Shown: positions 35,661 through 47,905, counted from the stretch's first letter. The stretch is DNA of 64,000 bases from Bolinopsis microptera (GCF_026151205.1 NC_087079.1:186001-250000); one strand, 5' to 3'. Notes: generated from the sequence alone by a model not told the origin. Made by a program: numbers and translations.

Positions 35661-36240
35661 ACTCTAATAAAACTTGCTGCTAAGTTATATTTGGAGTAAT
35701 TTAACAAAATGTTTGTTTTGAAAAGTTATTTTTATAATCATGCCTCATGCCTGTCTTGAAATCTATCTTTTGCAATTTGTAGTATACCGTCATCAATGGG
35801 AGCTCTCCCTTTCTGTTTCCTTTTCTTTCCCATATCTTGCCTTTTCCAGTGATGCTATTGTTCTTTGTAAAGACCAAAACAAGACGCCGACCTGCAAAAA
35901 ATTTCTAATTAGCAAAGTAAATTAATGTCCGACACAATTCCCAAATGATACACATGTGATAGTCTGTTGCTCCTGAGGTGTATAACGTGTTTTCAAACTG
36001 TCGGTTAAGGGACTTAAAAGTCAGTTTTGATGTTAAGCCAATGTTATCCCAAACTTACCGTATTTAAATTTAAACAACACACCAACACTCTATAAATAAA
36101 CATAAAATATCATGTACATCAAGACAAGTACAACAACGAAATAATGATATTATGCAATATTATGCAATATAGTTATGTGTGTAGCTACTAGCTACTAGCT
36201 ATGTCACTACTCATTACGGCTCTTCTTACAAGGAATTAGA
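35661..36240. other. Region upstream of the NERD-helicase gene
   Basis: AT-rich and probably holds the promoter and 5' UTR exon of the minus-strand gene. No other gene seen. TAGCTACTAGCTAC and TTATGCAATA are short local repeats near 36150-36200. Confidence 0.4.
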
Positions 36241-36241
36241 T

Positions 36242-36350
36242 GATGTGCGGTGAGAGAATGTGTGTAACGTGGGTCTCCTGATCAGTACACGAGGTATGTG
36301 CGGTGAGAGAATGTGTGTAACGTGGGTCTCCTGATCAGTACACGAGGTAT
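36242..36350 (+). repeat. 53-bp tandem duplication
   Basis: Two essentially identical 53-bp copies with GTGCGGTGAGAGAATGTGTG and CTCCTGATCAGTACACGAGG. Copy identity suggests a recent event. Confidence 0.9.
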
Positions 36351-36746
36351 GTTAGGTGAAATAATATGCTTCTCCTCTGATGGAAATAAGAACGTAATAT
36401 ATAATTATTTATAGGTTTTGGTTTTGGTTTAGGCAGCAAATTATTATTATTAGGTTGGTACACTTAATTTTATTAAGCTTTTATCTCCGTTCCGCATAAT
36501 ACATATATATGATATAGAGTAAACTCGAGTACATTTTTATTACTATCAGGACTAATACTGGGAATATGTACACACGGTGCAACGTAGTCTTTGGATATTC
36601 TGTTTAAGTGGTGTGGAAACTAGAGTAGAATTTCTTAACGATCATTAATTTGGGATTTCAGCAAACGCTAAAATATTCTTGCCATTCTTCTCATTGAGAT
36701 CATTAAAACATTTTATTACATATATTAAAATTCGAGATAATTTTGG

Positions 36747-37020
36747 ATGATGATTAATCACTCTACACTCAACTGTCAACTGCCACGTGACTTTTTCAAC
36801 CCGTTCTGCGTTCTCTAGCTGCATGAATTACGACTATTTGAAACCCTAACCCTCTAATCTGATCCCAATCCTATATACTAACCCTAACCCAATCCTTAAC
36901 AAAAGCATATGCTGAAACCCTAACCCTAACGAGAAATTAGATTAACTTCCTTATACGGCCGGTCATATCACGTGATCGAGACAGTTTTTCGCCAATATCT
37001 CGTCAGGGGCGCATTTTAAC
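36747..37020 (-). repeat. Dispersed repeat with internal TTAGGG tract, copy 2 (inverted)
   Basis: Reverse-complement match of 25572-25831, including the CCCTAA tracts, the AGCATATGCTGAAAC block, ATCACGTGAT and both edges. The copies are about 11 kb apart and flank the NERD-helicase/LTR locus. Confidence 0.9.
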
Positions 37021-37049
37021 TCTATGTCATGGGAGGTAATTCAGGATTT

Positions 37050-37115
37050 GATTGACGATTTCAACCCTTTCAGATCGTTGCTCTGCATGCAGCCAGCAGA
37101 GCAACGATCTTGTCG
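37050..37115. repeat. Palindromic AGCAACGATCT module
   Basis: GATTGACGATTTCAACCC then CAGATCGTTGCTCTGC is followed by its inverse GCAGAGCAACGATCT. It is the first of several such hairpins (38600-38675, 38755-38815, 38988-39020, 58790-58885). Confidence 0.8.
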
Positions 37116-37392
37116 ATGCAAAGCAAGAATGCTAATTTGCGCGGCGCGTCGAAGTCCTCCAATTCGGGATCAGCGTCCAAAAATACAGGTGACAGGGTGG
37201 GCCAAAAGTTAGTACCCATATGTTGGGTCTTATACCTCCGCCGTGTTATATTTGAGAGTTGTTGCTTTCAGATGGCATACTGTACCTATACTTTGTCAAA
37301 ATGAAAGTTTAAAATCAAAAATGAAATCGAAAATCTTTTAAATGCGCTTTGGTTAATGGTTATGCGAAGTTTGAAATAAGTTACTGCATTGC

Positions 37393-38425
37393 AATGCTTG
37401 ACCATTGTTAATGGTCTGGCTTGGCGCGCGCTACTTCGTAGCACGTGCCATCGGGCTTACATTTCGAGAAGCAAGCGGCGCGCGCTACTTCGAAGAAATT
37501 TGAAATTTAGACGAGTAACATCCGTCAACCCGGCGCTCGCTATTCCGTAGCACTTGCCCTTAATTGACGATGTCAATTCATCGCAGCTCGGCGAGGCACA
37601 GTAGCGTATTTCGCCGATCTTGTTGATACATGTTTCGTATCCAAATATCAGAGATATTATTTTTCCGCCTTCGGCGCCTCACAAATATTGCAACTTGGTT
37701 AAAAACAATGCATTTAACTGTTTTGGTGGCGCGCGCGCGCCATCTCAGTCAATTACTCTCATATTTGGTCAAATAGGATAATAGGGACGCAGAATATGCG
37801 TCCCTCTAAAAAGTCCGATTCCCTTCATGGTATGCCCCTTTTTCCGCCTTCGGCGGCGCGCGCTTCGCGCGCGAAAAGTGGCATGCAACGTATGTCAACG
37901 ATCTTGCTGTGAGAAGCCTCATTGAGTGCGCGGCGCGGTACAATAACGCATTGCGCTACAACACTTGCCTTTACCTTGACCTCGAGCTATTATTTCGAGA
38001 ATTAGAAACCAGCGCGTGCTACTTTGTAGAAATTTAGACGCGTATCAGTAACATTGAACATGTATATGTTTATAAGTATAACCTTTCAAGAAGCGCGCCG
38101 AGTTGGACTCGTCGCGTCGACGGTCTAGGAACACATATTTTAAAAGTGTCACTCGCACTCTTTAAAGTACAGTAACATCTGTTTGCTCTATCCAGAGCCC
38201 TTTCGCTTGCAGTAGCGCGCGCCCGCCTCACGGCGGTGAAACAAGCGCGCCCGAAGTGGCGCGAAAGCACATGGTTAGGTGAAACATTGACGGATGTTAC
38301 TCGTCTAAATTTCTTCGAAGTAGCGCGCGCCGCTTTCTTCTCGAAATGGCCTGACGGTAAGTGCTACGAAGTAGCGCGCGCCGGGTCAAATCATTTACAA
38401 TGGTCAAGGTGAAACATCTGTCAAA
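37393..38425. repeat. Fold-back element with ~130-bp GC-rich arms
   Basis: The left arm (37393-37527) and right arm (38285-38425) are inverted copies. They share GGCGCGCGCTACTTCGTAGC/GCTACGAAGTAGCGCGCGCC and the block around ACTTCGAAGAAATTT...GACGAGTAACATCCGTCAA. Between the arms are GCGCGC-rich segments and a CTCTATCCAGAGCCCTT module. No ORF is supportable in the interior. Confidence 0.8.
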
Positions 38426-38452
38426 GGTGATGTTACAATTTAATTAGCTTGA

Positions 38453-39080
38453 TAGTTGCTCTATCCAGAGCCCTTGCGCTTGCAGTAGCGCGTGCCCGCC
38501 TCACAGCGGTAAAAACTTGACTTGTGAAACAAGCGCGCCTGAAGTGGCGCGAAAGCACATGGTTAGGTGAAGCTTGATAGGGTTGGCATCGTGATTGATT
38601 GACGATGTCAACCCATCAAAATCGTTGCTCTGCAAGCAGAGCAACGATCTCGACGGATTGACATCGTCAATCAAAGCAACGATCGTCGAAACAAGAATGC
38701 TATTACTGGGCGGCGTTGGACTTGGAGGACTTCGCCGCGCAAACTAGCATTCTTGCTTCGCATCGATCATTGCTTCGCAGAGCAACGATCTCGATGGGTT
38801 GACATCGTCAATCAATGGGCGGCGCTCAGCCGCGCCTGTCATTCTGCCGAATCGCTATGATTATTGATTATGAACATAAATATGATAGCCTGGGGTTCCC
38901 AGGTATTAGGTAAAAATGTTAGTTTAAATCGTCAAAGCAAGAATGCTACTTTGCGCGGCGCGTTGAAGTCCTCCAAGCATTGTGAATTTGATTGACGATG
39001 TCAACCCATCGAGATCGTCGATGTGAAGCAAGAATGCTAGTTTGCGCGGCGCGTCGAAGCCCTCCAAAATCGTGAATCAA
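38453..39080. repeat. Mosaic of GC-rich dispersed modules and hairpins
   Basis: Contains a second copy of the CCAGAGCCCTTGCGCTTGCA ... GCACATGGTTAGGTGAA module (first copy 38185-38285, distant copy 57855-57955). A near-perfect palindrome lies at about 38600-38675 (TTGACGATGTCAACCCATC and its inverse). AAGAATGCTA(G/C)TTTGCGCGGC modules occur at about 38690, 38940 and 39025. The TGATAGCCTGGGGTTCCCAG module is shared with 57810 and, inverted, 25490 and 58570. Confidence 0.8.
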
Positions 39081-39303
39081 TGCAAAATGTAGCATATTTA
39101 ACAGGCTCCTCTCCTCTGTTAGTGTTTCAATAGGAAAGCATAACAATCAACTGCATATCACGTTCAACTATATATATTTATATTAACTATATACGTTGTC
39201 GCTTCGCGCACTGTCATGCTGTCTTCGACGAGATGCCGCGAGAAACTGTTTTTCAAGGTGTGACGTCAGGGTTCTATCATGTATCAGATACCTCAGTTGG
39301 ATT

Positions 39304-39447
39304 GGTCGTTCACATATTACGTAATCATTTTTACCCCCCACCCCCTCCGTAATCAGTTTTACACACAGCTATTGTGTCAAAATTACACTAGCGTAATCAT
39401 TCGGAACCCCCCCTCAGCTGATTACGTAATAATATGTGAACGACCCC
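39304..39447. mobile_element. MITE of the ACGTAAT-TIR family, 144 bp
   Basis: Left end GGTCGTTCACATATTACGTA and right end TACGTAATAATATGTGAACG are inverted relative to each other. The interior TCCGTAATCAGTTTTACAC...GCGTAATCATTCGGAACC matches the copy at 26172-26312. The left terminus has lost or changed its outer GG. Confidence 0.88.
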
Positions 39448-39449
39448 TT

Positions 39450-40290
39450 AGGGACTAGGGTAGAGGTTTTAAATAGTCCGTCGGGTCCAGTGTTATAGTG
39501 ATTTGTCATATTGATTTTCAATTTAGTTAATACACGTCATTTCGAATTATCTGTGATCTAACTTTGAGATCGGAGCATGTTATTGACGAAGACAAAGAAA
39601 GGAATATTTTAATAAGCGAATAAATAGTTTCAGCGTTTAGATCTTATCACTGTAACAAACCAATCCATTGAAATTCTTAGCCAAGCGCTTTCCTTACATT
39701 CATAATCATAGATCTTTAAACTTAACATGTTGTTTACTATCAAGCTCCTACGATAATATCACATCATCATTGATCATCAACACATTCTGATCAAAAACGA
39801 TGAACATGTTAAGTAAATATCAGATTCCTCGGGAAATACAAAATGGCAGGAAAAATCATCCTATTACAAATCGGGAGATATTTCTTCGAAGTACATTCGA
39901 ATTATTTAATGTGCCTATTAAATTTAGATCGTAGAAAAGATGGATACAAAACTCTACAAAACCGTGAGTTACAAATATCAAATAAAAACGTACAGTTGCT
40001 TGTTTGGATAAAACACGAAAAATATCTCAAATATCTGGTCACTTCCATGATAGAAACGGGCAGATGAGATGATGTTTTATTTTTCACCCAAAATAGTAGG
40101 ATGCTTCTTATCATAAAAACCATAAACTTAATAAAAACTCCAGTAACAAATAAACTCATTAAGCCCCAAAATGTAGCCTTAAATTTGGCTTCTGCTATCT
40201 TTCAGGGAAAAAAACTCATAAGACCTTCTCTATCACAATATGTAACGTAAACCCATAAACTTGTAAATCGGAAAAACGTTTCCATAACGA
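39450..40290. other. Spacer 3' of BTF3
   Basis: No gene seen. Short frames on both strands lack motifs or splice support. Confidence 0.4.
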
Positions 40291-40298
40291 CATGAACG

Positions 40299-40379
40299 TG
40301 ACGTCACTCGCCCTCACGGACCCGTCACAACGAGACGTCACACCTCAAGAATGTGACGTCATCAGATCACGTGACGTCA
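40299..40379. promoter_or_regulatory. Cluster of CRE octamers (TGACGTCA)
   Basis: Exact TGACGTCA at 40299-40306, 40354-40361 and 40372-40379, plus AGACGTCA at 40333-40340, within 81 bp immediately 3' of the BTF3 stop codon (40385-40387, minus strand). The octamer is the consensus CREB/ATF site. Whether it acts on BTF3, a neighbour or nothing is unknown. It could lie in the BTF3 3' UTR. Confidence 0.6.
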
Positions 40380-40384
40380 TCACA

Positions 40385-42646
40385 TTACATTCCCTCGGTC
40401 CTAGATGCTTCATCGAAATCTTCCACCAGAGCAGGGACATCGTCCTCGTCACCCTCAGGTATTGAGTCATGTTTCATCTGCTTTGGCAGTGAGCTGGACA
40501 GTCCCACTAGGTGCTGAATTATACCTGAGTGGGTAGGTACCATAAATTATACCTTAAATTGCTCCAAATATACCATGCTGCCACAAACCTAATGTTTTAT
40601 GATTTGTGGAATCAGAAATTGAAATGGCAAATAACATTGTTTTTGCAGTACAAAGGAGGTTTGGAAAGCCACATTAAATATTATATAATGGTTACATTTG
40701 CCACATATTCTATTCTTGGAGCAAGGATGGCAAATACAAGCATATGGGAGAGTGGGTTCGGGAAAGCTCTAGTGTAATTCCTACACACTGGCTATTTGTA
40801 AAATAATTCACGGAGGGAGAAAGGGGGGGGGGGGGGGGGTTATTAATTATCGGAATCTGGTAAAGGTGAATAATGTGTGAAGTTGGGACGGGGACATACC
40901 TGGCAAGAGGTCTGAGATTGGCTTTGTTTCTGCGTTTCCAGAAATTGCGAATGTGTTCGCTTGTACTGTTGCTTGAACCTTAGGGTTACTAAAATGGATC
41001 ACATTTCCATCTTCTTTGATTATGTTAACCTGAAATGTTAAATGTTTGAAACAACGCAGCCGGGGAATTGTTTTTTAAAAACTGCTACATGGATCATGAA
41101 AGTATCCTTACATGAAAGTATTCTAACTCCACCAAATCAAAAGCCCCGAATCACACAAAAGGTTCAATGACAGACCGCTAAAACACTACTAGCTCTTTAC
41201 CCACAGTGGACTATACTTCGCTTTGCACGTACCTCTTCGATACCGGGGATATTGCTGACTTGAAGTTTCTTAAGACTAGTCTGCAGTTTCTTGTCGTCTG
41301 TACCCACACTCTTGTGAATAACTTTCTTCTTCCTTCTTACTGTACCCTTACCTGGGAGAGAATAGTATTTAGAGGTAAACGCCATGAACCAGGCCCTGAT
41401 TTTAGATAGTCTTGGAAGTAAACCAAATCAGATGTTGTGAGTCCTATCTGTGTTGTTTTTGGCGAACATTTTTCTGATTTCAATCAAATGCCATACAAAC
41501 TCAACCGATAATACCTTTGAAAAAGAGTTTAAGAGACCCATGGTTTAATTAGCTAACTAAAAACTGTCCCGAACCAGTGCAGGCCACACACGCAAACAAC
41601 ATAGCAAACAACATAGCCCAATCCTTTTAATTAGATCAATGCTCGTCAAGTTGGGAGATTATGGACCGTGGTGAGTAGTTTTTAGCTAACACCAGAGATT
41701 CTTATCTTTTAGATCGTGAATCTAAAACTCATATCAGCCCAATTTTAGAATAACTCCTCTTCCACTTAAGCCCGGGCGTTTATAAATGCCCACAATATAT
41801 TAAGATAAATATTACCTAGCTTAAAAACATTAATTAAGAAATACAGGGTGGCCCAAAAGTAACCCTGAGTTAGGAACTCCAACATTTTCAGACACATTTG
41901 GTTTGATAATTGAAGTGTTTTCCTAAAATTTCAAGTTGGTTGTTTACAACTAAGCCGAGTTATGACCCTTTTAAGATCTTTCGGATACGTGATCTCGGCA
42001 CTTAATCTGTGATTTCGTCACCCAATCAGTAAACCCATTGCATTGGGAGCTATTCACTAGCGAGCAACAATGAGCCTCATTAGGCGGTACCGAGCATGTT
42101 GGGGGATGACGATCTGATCACTTTATTAAGTGAATACTAATTATGACATTCCTTAAAATCAAAATTCAATTTATAGCGCTTCGGTTGCTGTCCTATGAGC
42201 AGGTTCCTACCAATCAGACCATTAATTTGAGTAAAGAAATAACAGATTAAGTGCCAGGATCATGTATCCGCCAGATCTTAAAATGGCCATAACTCGGCTT
42301 AGTTGTAAACAACCAACTTGAAATTTTGGGAAAGCACTTCAATTATCAAACCAAATGTGTCTGGAAATTTTGGAGTTCCTAACTCAAACCGTTCTCACTT
42401 TATGGTGACGAAATAGAAAAAGAGGGAGTGGTGTGCCACATCCTCTTTAATCCTCTGAAATTTTAAAGCAATTCTGATACCAATTACGTGAGTTACTAAA
42501 GGGTTGCGTGTGGGTAGTACTAGTTACTTTTGGGCCACCCTGTATCAACATTACATTAAATATATCAACATTACAGTCTGACTGTTACCTCCAGTTCGTA
42601 CGTGCTGCTGCATCTTAAGGAGCTTCTCTTGATCTATCATTACCAT
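40385..42646 (-). CDS. BTF3: Basic transcription factor 3 / NAC beta subunit, four coding exons
   Basis: Coding exons 42646-42589, 41351-41233, 41029-40900 and 40524-40385 join in phase to 447 bp (148 residues plus stop), close to the short animal BTF3 form. The N-terminal [15 protein letters not shown], the ribosome-binding [14 protein letters not shown], the NAC-domain [19 protein letters not shown] / [20 protein letters not shown], and the acidic tail [14 protein letters not shown] identify it. The product pairs with NAC alpha on ribosomes at the peptide exit and helps prevent wrong targeting of nascent chains. Two ATGs (42644-42646 and 42638-42640) are possible starts; the longer is used here. 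The segment after SDLLPGI is somewhat shorter than in vertebrates. Intron 1 contains a 699-bp mariner-like fold-back. Confidence 0.95.
41844..42542. mobile_element. Mariner-like non-autonomous fold-back element in BTF3 intron
   Basis: Ends CAGGGTGGCCCAAAAGTAAC (41844) and GTTACTTTTGGGCCACCCTG (ending 42542) are perfect inverted repeats flanked by TA on both sides, the Tc1/mariner target duplication. Inside are about 150-bp inverted arms (about 41865-42015 and 42243-42395) sharing TTGGTTTGATAATTGAAGTG-type and TTGTTTACAACTAAGCCGAG blocks. No transposase ORF. Confidence 0.93.
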
Positions 42647-45600
42647 CTTGATATCTGGTCCTTCACTAATGAATATTAATGATTAAGAAAGGGAATTGCG
42701 CATTATTTGAGGAGATATTGGAACGGCTAATGTACCATTCGTATAAAATACTCAATCATGAAATGATACCATGCAATGAGAATTTGATTGTTTTCCATAT
42801 TTAGTGGATGATCATTCTAACCACAATCCAAAAACTTTACTCATGAAAATAACATGAAACAGGATTAAATTCCATAGTGATTGTGAGAGTCAAAGTCTTA
42901 TGTATAAAGGACCAATCAAGTTTACACGTGTACGTGCTCATAGTGTAGAGTGTAGAGTGTAGACTACACTCTTAAATTACAGTCGTACCCATTATTTAAT
43001 TATCACCATGCAGGTACACTATCGGGCGCAGAAGCACCGTCATATCTTTATATATGAGATTTGGAAATGTAGCCGGCTGATTGTCCAATGAAAGGGTCGC
43101 CTCCCCCAGCGTGGAATTACTGAACAGAGGGACAATAGCGGTGTTTGTGTGTCCAGGACGGCGAGGGGTTAGTGAGTGAGTCCAGATGTACTGGTCACGG
43201 ACACAACAATGATGTCAGTGGGGAACAGTGTGATATCATAGGTCGGAGAATGGAAATATAACAATAGCCCCGTCCTCGCAAGATAATGCGAGGTACCAGA
43301 GACACAAGGAGTGGTGAGCAGGTCAAACTCTCATTTCAAAGAGATTTAATACAGATGGACCTACAAAGCGTGCCGGGAAAAAGGGATTTCTGAATAAATT
43401 GAGGATCAAAAAGCACACTGACTAGTGGAGAGTGAGAGTTTTTGTTTGTCTGGTGGATCAAAAAGGTATGAAAGCAGTGAAACTCATCCTAACACAGCGA
43501 AGCTGTTTTTACAATTGATAAACAGAAATTAAACATTTTTTCTTCAATATATCAAGAAAGCCGAGAGACTGAATTACTAGGTCCAAAAACATAAATCTTA
43601 ATCAGATAAATATTAGACCTAAAAACACGATCACCATTCAGAATGACGAATATTGGCCAGTGTCATTACACGATGATATCGAGGGAGACAACATTTGTAA
43701 CAGCCTCTGGCTTTCTTCTTTTAAGCTCTCATTAAATAAAAGAATTGGTAACCCTTGCATTCTACCCACGATTAAAACTAAAAGATTTAGAAATTTAAAT
43801 ATAATTTTACGATGCCCGTGTCTAATGGGAGTTGCTACAACTAAAATTACAATTTCTGCAATTTTAGGATAATTTGTGGATTATACATTTTTGCCAAATC
43901 ATCACATATAATTCGTGAAGTTTCCCAAGAATTTTTTCAGCTGAGAAAAGGAAGATCATCATAATATTTGAAATATTTTACAAAAGACACGGGATTTTAC
44001 ATTTTCAAATATAATAGCAACCGCCATCCTTGCTTCATCACAATACTCTTCCATTTTGAAAAATAGCATCTTGATTGATAACAAAACATTTAAACAGAGC
44101 CTTCGTTTATCTTTGTTTTACTTTTTTGGAGTAAAAAAGTATGCTTATTGGTTATAGAGACCAAGGAATGATAATGATTTGAATTTTATAGAATCAAGAA
44201 ATTCTAAACGGAGGCACAGTTTTGCGGCCAAATCTCCATCCTAGGTTTTCTTCTCTAAATCGATCTTTATAAGAGTGAAAAATTGCACACGGGGAAGGAA
44301 AACCTCAGATGATAAATTGAGCCGTTGAGAGTTGGGAGCTCTACAAGAACACACCAGTACATAATATATGCTTCTTATATTGGACTGTAATCACAAAGGT
44401 AGTACTCTAAGACGGGTTTTAGGAAGAAACAAAATGTATAAAGGTATTTTAGTAATTTACACTAAACTTTTAAAAACTTCAAGATAGCAACTGTATTTAG
44501 CACCGATCCCCCAAAAATTGCTCTTTAAAAGTGTTTTTTAGGTAACAAAAAATAGAATAATCGTAGTAAGAAATGAATCTTAAATTAAGTTTGGAACTTC
44601 TTCTTTTTGAGCAATTTTTGATGACCGGCCGGCTGTTCTGTACAACTATTTTAGGTATGTGGTTTAGTAAGACATGTAATATTTAACACACAGGATCGCT
44701 AAAGGGAACATAACTATTTTGCGATCATTAACAGGAAAATAGTGTAAACGTCGGGAGGAAAAACATTCATGATCTAGGAGTACCGATGTTTTTAATGTTG
44801 TAGGTCGAAGGAAGGCCCTTTTTAAGTAATTTTATCTCACAGTTATCCAAGTTTGAGTGATATAAATTCTGCAACTCTCAACTTACCACCGGAAATTATC
44901 ACACTAGTTCACTGGAGTGGGTACTGGCTTGTGGGTGCTGTTTCTGTTATTCCACTGTACCGACACGTACAACACACTCCTTACCCAGAGTAAGGACATA
45001 AAAATGGGTTACAATTATATTCTGCTGAATTCTGCACGTGCAGTGACTGCATCACCACTCTCTCACACACACATCTCACGGAGGAAGGTCACCTCTCACC
45101 TTTCACCTATTTCTAGTTCTGTGATAGTACTGGACACTGGTTTCCAGGAAAACACCTGAACTACGGCTTATTTGATTTAAAGCGATCTATGCGACGAAAT
45201 TCTCCAGATTTTGGCAACCATAACACAATTTCTTGCAGTTTCACTTTCACGTTCGATATTTCAAATTATATTCTGTAGCGCACGTTTCGACTTTCTACAC
45301 AGCACAATATCTTCACACGCCCCTGTCTGATTTAAATAAGTGGTCGGACTTGAAACTGTTCCTCACCATATTTACATAACGCACAAAGGGCCCGCTTATA
45401 AACTGTAAATGTAATCATGGGGCGTTCATTCTTCCTTGTATCTTATAGAACGGTCATCAGTGCAATAAGACCATATTGAGGGTGCTAAATCGCACCTAGT
45501 TCCCTTACTTTTATTAAGTAATAGATCAGTGTGTTCATCATGACTTTTCCTCCGGATTTAACAGATTATATCATTATCTCGAATAAACAAGTAAAAGATA

Positions 45601-47200
45601 AGGCTACTTAAAGCGTAGCATTACCGTGACAACTTGACCAGTATGACACCGTTAATGAGTGTGACAGTGGCTTCATCAGGCCGTGACAGTGTCTTCACCA
45701 GGCGTGATTGTGCAAATGAAAAATTCTAATAAACACCGTAAATTTTTGCAATTCCGCTGACAGCCACAACAAAGTGTGCATATCATACATAATTATAATA
45801 TTATACCACTTAACACATTAATTATATCCGCACACATCTGGAGATCCCTTCTTCTGTTATTAAACAACCAGCAAATGTGAAAGATGGGGTTCCTCAATAA
45901 AAAACTGAGAACAAATAGCCTGATTCGAAAATATGAGACTACAATGATAATATCAACTTCCAATTTAAAACATATAGTACTACAATTCACACGAGATCTT
46001 TCAATAGAGTCCACATTTTACAGAATAGACTAAATCACTTTAGTGCTTAAGTTCTACTATATCGTATTAGGTTTACGCTTAAGAATAAACTTGATCACAA
46101 TTGATATAAAGTATCGATAGGTTTTAATAAGTAATAAGTATACATAAAGGTAAAGGATGTTTAGTAAATCGTTTTATTCAATACGAAAAATAACTAAAAC
46201 TCGAGACACGCACAATATTATACATAAGCTGAATTTATAACCCATAAAAATCTTAGCAAATTTTAGTAGCTAAAAAGAAGCATGCGTTTTAGTTAAGTAA
46301 GAACTGCTGTAAAAATGAGAGAATTAACAATTTTAAAGATGCCTATAAAATCATACAATATACATTATAATATGATAAAAAGAGAGATCATTCGGCTAGA
46401 TTTTGTTTTGCAAATATATTTGCAGTTTGAGATAACTGAAGTAGGATTTTACAGTCCCTGACAAAATTTAGTACATTTTTGTTGCACGGAAAATATCGCG
46501 TTGTTCGGTTTATTTTTCCTATCAAACAATGTTGAGTAGGAAAATTTGAAATGCTTTGAAGGGACTGTATACGCCTTCCCACCTAATAAATTGGTTATTT
46601 TAAAGTCTATCAAAAATATAATAGCAATATCGGATTATATATACTCCATCGAAATCTATAATACAATCAATAATTTTGCGAGATACACATAAATTAAACA
46701 ATAAATAATTTATAATTCTGACAATTCACAACGCTCAAATTCTGACAATTTTACTTAAACACAATTTTTCAAAATATATTATATTATCAAGAATTTATTG
46801 AAATACAATCATTAATCTTATTAACAAGAATCCCGCTTCTCGAGCAAGCGTTTGAAAACAGGATCGTATAATTTTTACAAACTAAAACACTGTCTTCATT
46901 TTAACAGTTACCTAGAAACAAGAAAAAAAATTATTTAAGATATTTTAGAAGATATATTTTAATTATTTTAGTCCAAAACAAACCTAACCTAATCTATAGT
47001 TACGTAATTAGTAGATTAATTGCACCTCGTAAAGGATAATTCTTAGCGCAGCCCCCTTTTACATCAGAAACACTTAACATTAAGGTTTAGCAGAGTTTAG
47101 TGTCGAGTATAAACTAGTTTTAAGCACTATCAAAATAGTAAAAACATAATTAACAATAGAGCACACGTATATTTAGAGAGACACTGAATTATAAGAAAAG
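42647..47200. other. Long gene-poor stretch upstream of BTF3
   Basis: Likely contains the BTF3 promoter and any 5' UTR exon just above 42646 (minus strand). A small GTGTAGAGTGTAGAGTGTAG repeat lies at 42943-42963. I found no ORF with motifs or phase-consistent splice pairs elsewhere in this 4.5 kb. Confidence 0.45.
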
Positions 47201-47209
47201 AGTAATCGA

Positions 47210-47287
47210 GTAATTGGCTGAGAATTACTAATTAAGTAATTGGCTGAGAATTACTAATTAAGTAATTGGCTGAGAATTACTAATTGT
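47210..47287 (+). repeat. ~26-bp tandem repeat, three copies
   Basis: GTAATTGGCTGAGAATTACT plus AATTAA repeats three times with almost no divergence. Confidence 0.92.
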
Positions 47288-47431
47288 GATACTCTCCATC
47301 ATCTGCATAATTTATGAGAATTATGCCACATATAATACACACTGAGACTTCATTCACACCGGCTGATCGGAAATAAGATGTGTATAATCTGAAAATCAGT
47401 AGGTAACCATACATACGAAAAATAGATTTGA

Positions 47432-47773
47432 TGACGTCACGCGGAGAAATGACGTCACACGATTAAAAAATCGATGATTGGTTCCCATCTGCCGATCAGC
47501 CGAGTTTAATTTTCCAAATCTAGACCTACGGATAAACCCAAAACCAACCCACCTATCGGATACTGGGGACAGCTGTCCCAGCAGTGATTTTCAAGTCTGA
47601 TCTCCCCTACAACACAGCAATGAACCAGCAACTAACCGGCACCAGTCCGTTTACTTTTTATTCCTGCGTTCATTCCTTCGGGTTATTTGACGGGCAAAAC
47701 AACATCATATTAATGACGTCACGTGTCATGATGACGTCATCAAGATAAGTTCATGATGTCTGTAATGACGTCA
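47432..47773. promoter_or_regulatory. Second cluster of CRE octamers
   Basis: Exact TGACGTCA at 47432-47439, 47450-47457, 47714-47721, 47732-47739 and 47766-47773. They lie directly 3' of the last exon of the BEN-like gene (stop at 47906). This mirrors the cluster 3' of BTF3. Confidence 0.6.
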
Positions 47774-47905
47774 TGCGGGGGAAACAAAGGTCACGTGATT
47801 GTATCGGGGAGCGGTGAGTTGAGAAAATCAGCAGCAGGGTTGTACAACTCTGTGTTCAACACCGCACTGAGGATGACCAAATAAGGACATCAGGTGAGAC
47901 ACGTG

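Noticed and set aside
47210-47287. Three direct repeats considered as a CRISPR-like array
   Set aside because: Units abut directly without unique spacers, and the genome is eukaryotic; it is a plain tandem repeat.
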